Both the position numbers and the translations under genes were made by a program. From the NCBI RefSeq assembly GCF_020360975.1, contig NW_025408670.1:310001-374000 (forward strand): a stretch of DNA of 64,000 nt. The letters are read 5' to 3'. The DNA is from Hirsutella rhossiliensis (lineage: Eukaryota; Ascomycota; Sordariomycetes; Hypocreales; Ophiocordycipitaceae). How positions within the stretch are numbered: position 1 is the stretch's first letter; every line of letters begins with the position of its first letter. The notes beneath the pieces were generated by a model. It saw only the letters and a program-made list of their open reading frames with translations, was not told the DNA's origin and did no database searches. Below are positions 34,997 through 49,900 of this stretch, in pieces.

Positions 34997-37900
34997 TTAT
35001 CGGCTAAGCAGATTAACCAAATCCCCCAGCTTCGGCCTATCAAGAACGCTTTCCATATCAGGGTCGCCTATGCCATCTGCTTGCAGCTTTGTATATACGA
35101 CTGCTGCGGAAACAAGATCTCCCCCCAATTCAAAGAAATCGCTATCATCGTCCAGATTCAAAGCGATCCCCTGCGGTAGCTCGAGCACCTCCTGCCACGC
35201 AGCTACTACCGCTTTCTTGATTTCACTCCGCCGATCAAGCCCTGGCCAACTTCCATTCACCGTGTTGTTGCCATTGGTATAGCGCTCTGACGGAGCCGGC
35301 CCTATGCTCAACGGAAGCGCTTCGTCTCCTCTGCTAGCCATCGTCTTCAATAGTGCCCCGACCTTGGCTTCGGGCCCGGCGCAAATCGCTTGAAGAGTCT
35401 GACATAGGAAATCCACCAACAACCCCCCCAACTCCTCTCCCACGGCGCGATCCGAGCAGATCAGTAACACTTCCGTCGTTCCATCACCCTGCGGCGTGGT
35501 CTTGATCGCCACGTCCGCCTCGTCCGCTTGAGGACAGAAGAATCCGACCTCGTAGTCAACGCCGCGGACCGCCACATGACTCGCTTCCTCGATGTTCTGG
35601 TGTTGCACGATACTGCTGAAGCGCGTGTGCGGAGCCCATGGTGCACACTGACGGACAATGGTCCGAGTGCCGACAACAGCCTCGTAGAGCAGGCCGGCGG
35701 CGTGTTGGGCCTGTACGGCCTGCAGCAGCTGCGAGACGCTCAACTCTGGATCAGTAATCGCAACACGCACTGGCACAATGTTGATGCAGGCGCCGACGAC
35801 GGCAGAGATGCCCAAGTCGAGGTCGAGGGTACGACCGGAGACAACGTGGCCGAATGTGACATCGCATGTAGAGGTGAGGGAGGCAAGGACCAGAGACCAG
35901 GCTGCTTTGAGGATGGTAGCAAAGGTGGTGCCGCAATTCGCCAGCGAGGCCGTGGGGATAGTGCGGCGAAGGTAGGTGTTGTAGACGTTTTGGTGCGAAG
36001 GCTTGGTGTGCGCGACGAGTCTCGTCATGCTGGACCCCTTGAGAAGGGAGCCCCAGTACTGGAGCGCCTCGTCCTGGTCTTGTGAGGAGATGGCTCGCAT
36101 AAACGTCGACATGGGCTTTACAGGCGTGGGGTTAGGGCGACCCTCGAGCGCGGCGGCCAACGAGTCCCAGAGTTTCGGCAAGCTGATGCCATCGTACTGT
36201 GCATGTGAGATGCGTAGCACGATTCTATGGCGATTACCGGAAGCTTGGATGATGATAAACTTGAGCAGAGGATCCGTCAGCTTCGTGGGTAGGCTCATGT
36301 CCGATCTGCAAATCTGATCGGTGAAGTTGGCAATGTCGGTGCTAGTCAGGTGCTCCTCAACCTCGTAGCGGAGCTGCTTGAGCACAACCTGAACGATGTC
36401 GGCACGGTGCAGAGCGAAAACGGTGCGAAGAATCTCGTGCTCCGCCACAAACGCTCTCAATGCCTCGTGAGTGGCCGCCATGTCGAGGTGTCCCGTGCCG
36501 TCTAGCCACAGGTAGTTTCGAAGTCCGCGCGTCTTCATCAAAGCGTGGGCAACAGCATTTAGCTGAAAGTCGGTTGCGGGGAGAACATCTGCAATATTAG
36601 CCTCGGACGTCTTAATTTGAGAGGCCACTGCCCTGACAAGCTTGATTGGGTGTGTGCTGGTGATTAGAGACAATGGCTGATATCTTTGCGTGTCATTGGG
36701 CCTGACTGGTAATCGGCTCTCGAGCGCCTTGGCCATGTCGGACAGCACGGGGCTGTAGAAAAAGTCCCGGACATGGAGAGGGATCTGGTGCTCGCCAGCG
36801 GCAGCGACGAGCTTCATGGCAAGGATGGAATCGCCGCCAACGCGGAAGAACTGGTCTTGAGTGCCGATAGTCGGAGGGTCCACGCTCAGAGCCTGTGCCC
36901 ACAGGTCACGCAGGGCAAACTCCATGTCCGTTGCAGGCACTCGTTTTGTTGAGGACTCCAGCGTGAACTGGAGCATCCGTTTGTGACCAAGATTGGTTAC
37001 CAGATCTCGCAGTCGACGTCTATCCACTTTCCCGTTTGCCGTCAGTGGAACTTGGGCCATTGGGACGAACATGTTCGGTTGCATGTGGAATGGTAAGACC
37101 TCGGCAATCGAGGCTTGCAATTTCATGAGGTCCTCCTTGAGTTGGTCATCCAGGGGTAGTACCTCATCGGAGCCGCTACTCTTTGCCGTCACATGGAGGA
37201 ACGCAACCACGGCCTGTCTGCTGTCGAGGCTCACCGCATCGACGGTGACATGGGTCAGGCTGGGCATTTGGATGCGGATCGCGTGTTCGATTTCTCCAAG
37301 CTCGACTCGCTGGCCGCGAACTTTGACTTGGGTGTCTTTGCGGCCCACAAAGTGAATAGTTCCATCCTCATTGTAGCGGACCAAGTCGCCGGTGCGATAG
37401 AAACGGCGAGGCCGGCCCGGTGTACTTCCGTCTGCCCAGGCTGGATTATAGATGAATGTTTGAGCCGTCTTGTGCTTGTCGTGAAGATAGCCACGAGCCA
37501 CGGTGGGACCTTCAAGCAGCAGCTCGCCTGTGCAGCCGATGGGCACCAAGCGGTTATGGTCGTGAGCGTCAGCGACCCAGTACAGGGCGCCGATGGCTTC
37601 GCCGAGGTCGGCAGGGTCGCTTGTCGCAGTGGCGGGTGGCGCTCCGGAGCAGTACACGGAGCACTCGGCGGGCCCGTAACAGACAATCAGGTCCAAAGAA
37701 CGATGCCACTTGGCTATTGTGTCTTTGGTACTTGCCTCGCCGCCGAGAACCAGCTTCCGAAGACTCGGTATCCCATGCGCCGGCAAGAGCGAGGCCACAG
37801 TCGGGGTGAGGAACGCCCAGTTGCACCGAAATCGGTTGATGGAACCGGCCAGGTCGTTCAGCCGGTCGTGCTCAGAGGGAACGCAGATGCAACCCCCTCT

Positions 37901-40900
37901 CTGGAGAGTAGTAAAGATGTCGGCACAACTGACGTCGAACGTGTACGCCGCAAACTGGAGCAGGCGTGTTGAGGGACCTATGTCCCACGCAGTGCCGTGG
38001 GCTTGAGAGCTTGAGCACAGGTTGCGGTGCTCAACCACAATGCCCTTGGGGCGACCGGTGGATCCGCTGGTGAAGAGGACGTAGGCAGTAGACGACGGAT
38101 CAACCACTGGCAATGCAGTCCAGGATGGCTTGGTAAGACGGCGGTAGAACATCTTGTCGATGGCTACCAATCTTACGCCCTTGACGTCGCTGAACTTACT
38201 GTAGAGCTGAGACGCGACAAGTAGAACCTTGGCGCCGGTATCTTGGAGGATGAGCTCCTGGCGACTCATCGGATATGAAGGATCCAGATTGACGACGGCG
38301 CCACCTGCTTTCATGATGGACAACTGTGTCACGATAGCCCAGCGAGACTTTTCAAAGCAGACCGGAACCAGGATTTCGGGGCCGACACCTTGTTGCTCGA
38401 CGAGGTGTCGGGCACAATTGGTGGACAGCTGATCCAGTTCGGCGTATGTCAACTTGCCATCCCATGCATCTACAGCAAGGGCATCGGGTCTGCGGAGAAC
38501 TTGCTGCGCGAAGACTTCTGGTACCGTTGTCTCCAAGGCCTCTGGGTACGTCGAATTCCAGGCCAGGATTTGACTGAAGTCGTCCTTGGTGAGCATGGAT
38601 ATGTCTCGCATCTTGGTCGCTCCGGTTGCCTCGTTGAAACCGTGCAGGACGTGCTCGAAGTGTCTGAGTATCCGCTCGGTCTGGCTGCGAGAGATGACCG
38701 CTTCGTCGAAGCGTGCATTTAGGCGCACTTCGGTTTCGCCGAGGCTGCATTCCATGATCAAGGGGTATGTGTCGAAGCTATTGAGAGGCTTCGACACTTG
38801 CTCGGCACCAAGCAGCTCGGTGTGGTCAACGTGAAACTGCTTCATCGGCTGCACGACCAAGATGTTCTGAAATTTGACGGCTTGCGATGTGTCCTGGTTG
38901 ATGTTTGCGATGTTCTGCAGACCAAAGTGCTCAAAGCGCATCATCTCTGTCGCTTGTTGCTGGACCGCCTTGAGAAAGTCAACCACGGTGCCCTTGGCCG
39001 GTACGCTGACTCGGACGGGCACGGTAGTGATCGTAGGGCCCACGATGGTGTCGATGCCCTGGACAGGGCAATTGCGTCCCGAGAGGGTCATCCCAAATAG
39101 GACATCGTCTGCGTCTGAGTGTTGAGCGAGGACATAGGCCCAAGCGCTTCTCAAAACTGTCGCCATCGGAACCTCTGAGCCCGGCTGGCGGCTGATCGGG
39201 ACGCTGTGATGGACTTCCTGATCGACCCGTGGTGGATGGGACGATGATGGTGGCTCGGGGAATGTGACAGCCTTTCCTGCTGAAAGCTGGGATTCCCAGA
39301 AGCCTCGAGCCTCGTCTGTGCTCAAGGTCGAGACATGTTGGACGAAGCGGTTGAAGCCTGGCGTCGCCGGGGCGGTGCCGGAGGCGTAATATGAAGTAAC
39401 CTGTTCGAGAATCAAAGGTACTGTCCAGCCGTCGTACATGGAGTGATGTGCGGTCCAGATGAAGTAGCCGTCGTCGGTCATGGCATAGCGGGAGAGTGGT
39501 TTGCCAAAGGCCATCTCGTCCTTCTCGTCGTCTTCCATGTACTGCCGCAGAGTAGCAGCTTCTCTCCACTTGAAACAATCTTTGAGCACGACCTGAACCG
39601 CGCGCCCGGCTTTGGTCTGAATGATGGTCGTTCGCAAGACGGGGTTGTTGTCAATCGTCTTCTCCCAAGCGGCCTTGAAGCGTGCCATGTCGATCGAGTT
39701 GGGAAGCTTGAAGGCCTTGTGCGCCGTATATGCCCCAGGATACAGCATCGAGAGCGCCATGAGACTTTCCTGGAGAGGCGTGCATGGGTAGGCATCGGCG
39801 ACTTGGTTCTCGGACACGTTGCACTTGGCAGCGAATGACGGGCGCGCGTCTTTGACGGAAAGGGTGGATTTCAGAAGCTCAAAGGGCTTCACGTCGACCA
39901 TGGTGTTGGCGGTTGATGCATCTTTGGCTGCTACGACGGCCATGTCCGAGAGCGTCGCATGGCGAAAAATGTCCGAGACGGTGAGAGAAATGCCTGACGT
40001 GAGTTTAGCTGCGAGCTTCATGGCGGCTATGGAGTCGCCGCCCATGCGGAAGAAATTGTCGTGCCGCCCAATGCGCGAGACGGGCAACTTGAGCACCTCG
40101 GACCATAGTAGGGCGAGTCTTGTTTCAGTCGCAGTCACCAACGGCTTCCTCGATTCTTGAACGGGCGAGAACGTGCCGAGGTCCTCTTCCGACATGCTAG
40201 CAACCGCGTCACGAAGCGCCTTGCGGTCGAGTTTGCCGGCTGCTGTGGTAGGCATCTTTCCCACGGGGATATATAGCGACGGCACCTCGTAGGGGGGAAG
40301 CAGCGTCCCAAGGATCCCTTGAAGTCGAGCGACGTCGCCACGTAAAGCATCGGTCAGAGGCAGCAGCATCTGGCTCTGTTCCGGTTGATTGGCATGGCGG
40401 AAAAAAGTAGCAACAGTTGCCCTCTCCTTTTCAGCCAGCGGAAACACCACTTCGACGCTGACTTGAGACGCCTGGGGGAAGCTGGATTTGACATGATACT
40501 CGATCTCGGACAACTCGATTCTCTGGCCTCTCAGCTTGACTTGTTGGTCCTTTCGGCCGAGGTAGGTTATCGTGCCATCGGAATTGTAGCGAGCCAAGTC
40601 GCCGGTATTGTATACCCTCTGGGGCCAGTCCTGGAAGCCTTTGAGAAAGGCTGGATTGTCGATGAAGACACTATTTGTCCTGGCCTTGTCATGCAGGTAG
40701 CCTCGAGCAAGGGACGGACCCGATAAATGGAGCATGCCCACGGCACCGATAGGGGCAAGCTGAGTGGCGTCTTGAAGACTCACGATCCAGGGCTGAGATC
40801 CAACGCCTCTGCCTAGGACATCATGACCGTCTCGCGGATCCTCAAACGTCTTCATCAGGGCGAAGACGCAAGTCTCGGTGGGCCCATAGCCATTCATGAG

Positions 40901-43900
40901 CCTGACCTTGCCCGTCCAGGTCGCGATATTGTCCTGCCCAAGTGCCTCGCCACCAAGGACCAAAGTCTTCAGGGTAGGAACCTGGTCTGGCGCGAGGATG
41001 CGCACAAGCGACGGCGTCATGAAGGCCGTGTTGACCCGCTTCCGGACCATGAAGCCGGCAATGTCACTCATCCTCTCCTCGTCGGATGGGACGCAAACGC
41101 ACCCTCCGTGGGCCAGCGTTGTGAATATCTCGAATATGCACGCGTCAAAGGTATAGGTGGCGAACTGGTACATGCGCGTCGCCGGACTGCATCCTATCTC
41201 GGCGCCATGATGAAGAGTGCTGCTGCTGACGGCAAGGTGTGTGAGCACGACGCCCTTGGGCAGACCGGTCGATCCGGACGTGAACAGAACATAGGCCACA
41301 TTCGCTGGTGAGACCGGAGGCTTGGCCGGTGTGATTGATGAGCTTGACCGTTCCGATGGCCGTGAAGACAGGGTTAGGACATTGTCGACCAAGGTCTGTA
41401 TCCGTTGAGCTGTTGTCTCTGATGCAAGGACAAGACAACTGGCCGTCTGTGAGATGATTGCTCTGAGCCTATCGTCGGGATGCGCGGGGTCCAGGGGCAC
41501 GAATCCCGCCCCGGCCTTCATGATGCCGAGCATGGCCACGATGGCCCAAGCACTCTTTTCGAAAGAAATGGGCACCAGTGAATCGACTTGGATGCCCAAG
41601 GCGACCAATTCATGTGCAAGCTGCGTGGCCTCGGTGTCCAACTCGCCGTACGTCATTGAACCCTCGGACGAGTCAATGGCAACAGCATCAGGGCACTTAT
41701 TGGCATTGTCGGCAAAGATTTCATGTACACACTTGTTGATTGGGGCCCAGGGCTCGGCGTTCCAGAGCGCGATCTGCTTTGCGTCTCGCGTGCCGTAGAG
41801 GTTGAGATGTCCGACCTGGGCATGGGGTGTTTCCACAATCGAAGCCAAGACGTTCGACAGTGCGCTTGCAACGTTTGAGGCCTGACGGTCGCAGAGCTGG
41901 TCCGTAACATAGCTCATGTGCACGTGAATACCATCTTGGCTGTCAGAAATGCTCACTGACGCGCTGTACTCTGTGGGATCAACACCATCCAAGTGACGAA
42001 GACGAAGGTCGCCGATGCTCAAGTCGCCGTGAGAGCGCCTCTGAAAACTAAGGACGGTGTTGAACAGCGTTTGGCCAGCCAGGCCTAGCTCGTGCTGTAT
42101 CTGTGCGAGGCCAACATGTTGATACGGGAGCGACTTGAGGTACTGTTCCTGAAACATGACCAAGCTGTCGTCTACCTTGTGCCGGCTGATGTGGCCCAAG
42201 TCGACGGAGCAAACGAGCATGTTAATAAAAGCTCCAATAGCGCCTTCAATGCCTGGGACAGGAACCTCTCGGCCAGACGCCAGGTAGCCAAAGCACACAT
42301 GATCGTCGCCAACGAAAGCCCCCAGGACCTTTGCCCAAGCCAGCCGGAAGATGCTGGCCAGCGTGACATTGTTCTCTTGACAAAAGCTGCGCATTCTGGC
42401 AGCGCTTGGGACTTCAATCTCCACTTCATGGAACAGGCGCTCTGGCGCCAGCTCTCCGTCAGTAAGAGTTGGTAGGTGGCATGGTCTGACATTGGCAAGA
42501 TAGCTTTTCCAGTGGTCTATGGCATCGTCCCTGGGCCGAGAGTGAATGTAAGCAATGTAATCGCTGTACACGGGGCTGGGAAGGGCCGCAGATTTGTCCC
42601 GATACGCATCAATCCATTCCGAGACTAGGATGGACGTCGAGGTTCCGTCGACGAGCGCATGGCTGATTTCGAGTTTGCAAACCACCCGCCCGGACAGTGT
42701 GTGGAGCAGAGTCATGCAGTGGGGAGGCTGAGCCAAGGCGTAGTCCAAAGCCTTGGCTTTCTGGAGATGAGAAACGGCTTGTTCAGGCTGATTCTCCCGT
42801 ACAACCATCTCTGCCGTGTGCTTCTTGAGCACCAGTTGATCATATGGCCGGTCAGAGAGGTTCTGGACGAACACCGTCCTCAGTGTGGCATGGCGATCGA
42901 CGACCGTCTGCCACGCTTTTGCCAGTTTCGGAACATCAATGGCCTGTCCATGGGTCGAAGAAACTTCAACCACCATCTCCACGTTGTAGGCACCTTGGAT
43001 GCGGTTCTGGCTGAGCAAAATGCCCTCCTGCATCGGCGAACAGGGCAACATGTCTTCCACATCGTCGACGGCTGCAACGGCAACCAAGACGTCGTTCTGA
43101 AACCTCTCAAGTATCTCATTGGTCGTGGAAAGAAGCGGGAAATCGCCAGGAGTCAGCATCGGATCCGCTATCTTCAATTCATGCCCCATGTCAACCAATG
43201 TCCGCGCGTAGGAAGTCGCCCACCGCTCCATGAGAACCGCGTGCTTCATATTACGGTTGTAGGTGAGGGTGAAGTGTGCCGCGCCTTCAAGGACGTACGC
43301 GTTGATCTCCATCAGGGCAAAACGGCTGACCTGGGGGCCCACGTCACCCTCGTTGAACGGCTGGGGATGGAAGAGACTGTCGGATTGAGCCTGGCCCTGG
43401 TAGACTCCGTGATAGTTGAACAAGATCTCGACCGGCCAATGCCCTTTAAAGGCCGTCTTCCCCTCATCATTCGACAGCGCCGAGTTGAAGTAAGCCCACC
43501 CACTGCGCGGCAGACATCTTCTCTGATCCTTCAGCCGACGAACAGTATCAAGCATGCTCATTCCTGCTCTAGGCGAGACTTGGAGCGGAAACATGGTCGT
43601 GAACCAGCCGACAGTCTCGGTAATGTCCATTTGTGAGTCCCACGGCTCTCGTCCGTGGCCTTCGTTGAAGATTGCTGGCGGAGGACGCGAGAATGTGGCG
43701 GCGAAGGAGAAGAAGGCCGCGGCCAGGAAGACATCCAGGGCCTCAGTCTTCATTGATCGGTGACATCCACGCAGCAACAAGTCGGTGTCTTTTTGGTTGA
43801 TTGCGAAGCTGAGCTCAGCCGTGTCGCCTCGCAAGTTGGGTTTGTTCTCCATGCCCCAGTAGCCGTAGTCGGCGTCAGGAACCTGGTGCGGGAGCGAAGT

Positions 43901-46900
43901 TTGAGGGCGGAGATGGCGACTGCCGTAATCGGCTTGGGCCTTTACCCAGGAATGAAATGGAAATGGCTTGGTACCAGGCAGTTGGTTTCCCAAAGTCAAA
44001 ATGTCTTCCATTTGCCTGATAATGGTCCTCCATGACACCAGGTCAACCACGAGATGATGAGCAACCACAAACAGGAGTTGATGTGATGCATCCGAGACGT
44101 TGAAAAGCTCTACCCCAAACACTGGCCCGTTGCGGATATCCATCTGCTCCTGGGCCTTCTTCGCAATGAAAAGAGCATCCTCGCGCGATTTGACGTCATG
44201 AGTCCCAATGCGATAGCTTCCGGCGATCTGAGAGAGGACCATCTGCGACCATACGCCATCCCTGCTCTGCAGGAAGCGGGCACGAAGCATTGGATGATGT
44301 TCGACGACCTGCTGAACCGCCCTGGCTATCGCCGCAGGACTTTGCCTTGTCTTGACCCCAAGTAGAAAACTCTGGTTAAACTGGTTCACCTGGGCATCGA
44401 GCGAGCCTTTGGTCAGCTCTGAGAAGTACATAGATTGGATTGGTGAGAGTGGAAAGGGGGCATCCAAGAGTTCTTCTTGTCGAGGCTCGCGCGACGCCAC
44501 AGTCTTGACCGTCAGCGCGAGCGAAGAAATAGTCTTGCTCCGCATAATGTCCTTGACCGCCAGCTTGATGCCCTGCTTTCGGCATTGCACCACGAGATGC
44601 ATGGCCAGAATTGAATCGCCACCCAGGTTCAAAAAGGACTTGTTGCGGCGGACTTGATCGAGTGGGACATTGAGCACGGCGGAGATGATTTGCTGGAGAC
44701 GCTTCTCGTCCGGCACGACAGTCGCCTCGGCGGGTTGCTCCTCACCGATGTCGAGAGCATCGGAGTAGTCGTCGTTGGAAAGGTCCTGGACCCAGCGACT
44801 TACTCTCACGCGGTCCATCTTCCTGGACGCGGTCAAGGGGAAAGCTTCAAGTAGGAGCCACACGCTGGGTACCATGTATCCCGGGACAAGACTTCGGAGC
44901 TGCTCTCTGACCTGTGCGACTTGCGCTGCAGCCTTGATCTTGGAGGGCTTGTCAGTGATAGTGCAAGGCTCCTGCAAGGCCATCGTCTTCTCTGAGAATT
45001 CCGAAGGTGCAACAACCGCGACTAGCTGGCGCCTGCAGGGGCCACTCTTTGGCATTAGGACAACGGCGTAGCGTACGAGATGATGCGACACAATGTGTCT
45101 TTCAATCTCACTCGTCTCGATACGCTGACCATTTAGCTTGACCTGGCCATCGGCTCGGCCAACGTAGATCAAGGTCCCATCGTCGTGGTATCTGACAAGG
45201 TCGCCAGACCGATACATGCGACATGTCGTCGCAGTAGAGCCACGCCAACGAGGGGGAGCGATGAATGCCTGGGCCGTCTTTTCTGCATCCAGATAACCGC
45301 GTGCGAGAATTGGCCCTTCGATCAGGAGCTCGCCAATCGCCCCGACCGGGGCCAACTTGCCGACGTCTGCGGTATCGGCAACCCAAAGGAGGCATCCGTC
45401 GCCACCATAGCCCCTACTGATTGTTGCAGGCGATCTTCCACGGCCAAGAATGGCCATTGAGGTCCAAATGGTACACTCGGCAGGACCATACGAGTTGATC
45501 AACTGCACGTCGTCTTTCCACGTCTTCACAATGTCGTCGGGGACCCGCTCTCCACACAGAGCCAGTGTCGTCAACTTAGGCACGTCTGCTGGCGTCATCG
45601 AGCTCGCCACCGATGGCGTGAGAAACGTCCAGTTGACTTCAAGGCGTTTCATTGCCCCGGCCAGATCATTGAGCCGCTCGTGCTCCGACGGAATGCACAC
45701 GCTGCCTCCACAAGTCAGGGGGCCAAAGATTTCCGAGTTGGATGTGTCGAAGACGTATGCTGCAAACTGGCAGACACGGGATTGGGGTCCCATTCCCATT
45801 TCCGGGTTGTGGCTCATGACAGAAGTAAAGGAACTGTGCGTCAGGCAGATGGCTTTGGGCCTCCCCGTCGATCCCGAGGTAAAGCTGATAAAGGCCGCAT
45901 TGTCGGGCGTACATATCTCCGCTGGCGGCTGTTCTCGGACAGGCAGCTTGTCCAGCAAGGCCTGATCAACAACCACGACGAGCTGGACAGCCTTACTCAA
46001 CTTGTTGGCGTACTGGGCGGCACTGGTGAGAACTAGTTTGGCCTGCGTTTGCTCAATGATGTTTGCTAGATGCTTGGCAGGGCTGGAGGGATCCATGGAC
46101 GTATACGCTCCGCCAGCACGAAGTATAGCCAGCATGGCAACAACAGTCCATTTGGACTTGTCAAAGCAAAGGGGAACTATCACCTCCGAGGTCACTCCCA
46201 GGTGCCTCAAATGGTGAGCGAGGCAACGAGAAGCCTCGTCGAGCTCGCCATATGTCAGGACACCATCCCAAGAGGCGACTGCTGTGGCGCCAGGCCGGTC
46301 AAGCGCATGGCGAGCAAAGTTGTGGTGGATGAGCTGATGCACCTTCTGGGGGGTAATGCCGTTCTTATTCCAGGCAAAGATCTTGCGTCTGTCGGAATCA
46401 CAGAGGAAATCCAGCTCGGCTAGTGTCGCTGCCGGCTTATCAAGCATCTGATTCAGGATCTGAGACAATGTCGATGCCACCTGACTTCCTTGTTCGGCGG
46501 AAAGAAACGACGACCAGAAGCAGATGGAAGCTTCAATGGCAGAGTCGCTCGCAGTGATGCTTACGCTAAGGTCGTATTCGGTCGGGTCCCTTCCTTGGAG
46601 GTAGTTGATGCCGATGTCACTCTCCGGCCCGGTGTCCTCTGATAACGGTCGCTGCAAGGAGAGAATTGTGTTGAAGAGGCGGCCACTGGTCAGATTGAGG
46701 CTGTGCTGGATCTCCGCCAGTGGTTGGTGCTGATGGGGTAACGCGTCCAGGTAGTCTCTTTGTGTCTTGCGGATTGCATCGAGCACACAGATGTTGTTGG
46801 ATGCATCCACGCGGCAGACGAGCATGTTGATATACGGCCCTACAGCCTCCTCGATGCCCGTCAAAGAGATGTCACGACCTGAAGCCATGAAGCCCAACAG

Positions 46901-49900
46901 AACGTCGGTTGAGCCGCTAAACGATCGCAAAACGAGCCCCCATGCAGTCTGCAGGACATTGGCAAGCGTGACCCCGGTTGATCTCGAGAAGGTATGGAGT
47001 TTGCCAATAGTCTCGGGAGGGAGGGGAACCTCGACGGTTTCTAGAGTTCTGACTGGGACGTCTCGGTCGTGCAATTTAGGGAACGTGCAAGACTGTGCTC
47101 CATCGAGATAGCCCTTCCAGTAGTCCAGGGATTCCTGTCGTGACTGTGTTTGTAACAGTGAGATGTAGTCACGGTACAGCGGGCCAGGAGCGAGATTATC
47201 TTGAAGATATGCCGCGGCCAGGTCTTTGAGGATGATGGCCATCGAGGCGCCGTCTATCAAGGTGTGACTGATTTCGAGATTAAAGAAGAGCTTGTCGTTG
47301 GTGGCGCACGTGGTGAGCCTGTGAGGAGGCCGCCGGTCTTCGTAGTCGATAGGATCGGTCCATATAATATTATTTAGGGCGGCCAGGTCATCGACTCGCG
47401 CCACCCTGGCCGGGGCCTTTTTAAGGACCATCTGTACGAAGAGGCCCTCGATAGAGCCACATTCGATGAAAACCGTCCGTAGAAGGGCATGCCTATCGAC
47501 CACGCGCTGCCAAGCAGCCTGCAGGCGGTCTGCCGTCACCTCCACGGCATGCTTGGCGGCTGTGACTTGACAAATCACGTAGGGCTTGTAGTTTCCGCTG
47601 GTTTGTGCTTGAGCAATTAGTAGCCCCTGCTGCATTGGACTCACAGGATAGCCGTCTTCGACATCCTCAAGCCCCGAGAGTCCCATTATCTTTGCTTCTT
47701 GGTCAAGCAAGCTAAGGTCCGCTTTGGACAGCATGGAGAAGGCACCTTCTTCATTCTGCGTTTTGGGAATTGCGCAGTCCTGTACATACTGCTTGGCACC
47801 ACTGGCAAGCTGGCGAATTGACTTGCTGAGAAGAACGTCCCTGACACTGGTTGTTAACGCATTTGTCCGGCACCGCACCGACACCTGCATCGCTGTAATT
47901 GAGTCTCCGCCCAGGCCGACGAAACTCTGGTCCATGGAAACGCTGTCTTGTGCAATTCCCAGGACAGTGCTAATGACGGCGCGCAGGGTCTCCTCGGCGG
48001 GCGTCGAAGGCAGCACCACTGGACTGGCAGCGTCCCAAGCCCCTGTTTGCTCCGGAACTGTCTCCAGCCCTTGTACAAACCGCAGCAGTCTCGATCGATC
48101 CGTCTTTCCATTGACAGATAGTGGAATCACTTGGACCACCAGCCACGTCGACGGCATCATGTATCCCGGAACGCGCTCCGATAGGTGTGCCTTGGCTCGC
48201 AAGATGTCGGCCGGAATCCGTGCAGGGTCCACAAGCTCGACCTCGTTGTTTACGTCGGCAGCTGTCGGTTCGCGGAGGGACACAATGGCCACCAACCGTT
48301 GGCTAACAGGGCCGGAATGGGGATAGAGGACCACTGCATTTGCGACGCGGCCATGGCTCTGAATGTGGTGTTCAATGTCTCCCAGCTCAACTCGCTGGCC
48401 GTGTACCTTGATCTGGAAGTCTCGCCGTCCAATGAAGTGGAGCGAGCCGTCCAAATTGTATCGAGCCAAGTCGCCAGTGCGGTATAGCTTTCGGCCGGTA
48501 CTGGCAGAGGCCATCCAAGGGGGATCTGCAATAAAGGCCGCCTCCGTCTTGTCCTTGTCCTTGAGATAGCCGCGGGCAACAATGGGGCCCTCGAGCAGCA
48601 GCTCTCCGACACACCCGATAGGGCACAGCCTGTCTGGGCTGCCAACCTCCGCGATCCACGCGCGCGCACCTAGACCGTAGCCAATGTTTGCCGCCGACGT
48701 TCCCGCCGGCACAGGGGAGAGGCCAGTCGACCACACGGAGCATTCTGCTGGTCCGTATATGTTGACAAGATGGACCTTGCCGGCCCACATGGCGATGTTT
48801 TCGGCTTTTACGGCCTCTCCGCCCAGAGCCAGGACTTCGAGCCCTGGCGTATCCGACGGTTGAAGCAGACTGACGACCGAGGGCGTGAGATAGACGACAT
48901 TGATGGCCATTCGGTTAATGACTCCAGGCAAATCATCCATGCGCTCTTCCTCGTTCGGGATGCACACTGTCGCTCCAAGCATAAGCCCGGACATTGTTTC
49001 CCCGATGCTCACGTCAAAAGTGTAGGACGCAAATTGCAGAATTCGCTGGCCGGGTCCGTACTTCATACTCGGGCCATGGGCGTGCGCGCTACTGACCAAA
49101 GCACGGTGTTCGAGTACAATGCCCTTTGGAATGCCCGTACTACCGCTGGTGAAGACAACAAAAGCCGGGTTGTCGGGTTTGGCCGGTGTCCACGAAAGTG
49201 GAAGCGACTGATCCGTGGCAAGCTGGTCGAGTGAAGCTTGGTCCACAACGACCCTTTCGCCCACCAGGCCTTCAAACAGTCCCTCGTGGAGTCGCGATGT
49301 CACCGCTATCCGGGCATCGCACCGGCCTAGTAGTTCTTCTCGCCGCTTCCAGGGGTGGGCAGCGTCTATGGCCACGCATGCACCGCCGGCCTTCAAAACG
49401 GCCAGCTGCGCGACTGGTACCCAGACAGACTTCTCGAAGCTGAGCGGAACGAGGACTTCGGGACCGACGCCACGTACACTGAGATGAGACGCCAGCAACG
49501 TGCTAGCAGCGTCGAGTTGGCCGTACGTCAAGGAGCCGTCCCAGGCGTCAATGGCAACAGCGTCGCCCCTCGCGGCAACTTGTTTTTCAAACTCGTCGTG
49601 AATACACGTGTAAAAGGCTTTCCAGTCAGCTCCGTTCCACGACAGTATCTGGTTCATGTCATGGTGACTGAGGAGCGGCGCGTCGGCAAACGGCTTTTCG
49701 CACCCCTGAATGATGGTGCCAATTGCAGACTTAAAAGTCTCGAGAATATGATTGGCCATGGTAGGGCTGATTCTGGAAGTGTAGTGGCGGAGACTGAGAT
49801 GGACTACTCCGCGAGCTATTGCGGCATTGATTGAGACGTCGTACTCGGTAGGGTCAACCTCGTCGACTACGCTAAAGGAGATGCTGTCACAACTCGGGTC

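Noticed and set aside
39443..41311. plus-strand frames of 110-160 codons opposite NRPS modules
   Set aside because: They recur at equivalent places in each module because the modules repeat, which marks them as antisense shadows.
42659..43636. 325-codon plus-strand frame inside the NRPS
   Set aside because: It is antisense to the C4/E region of the NRPS, one of many such shadows along the long GC-balanced gene.
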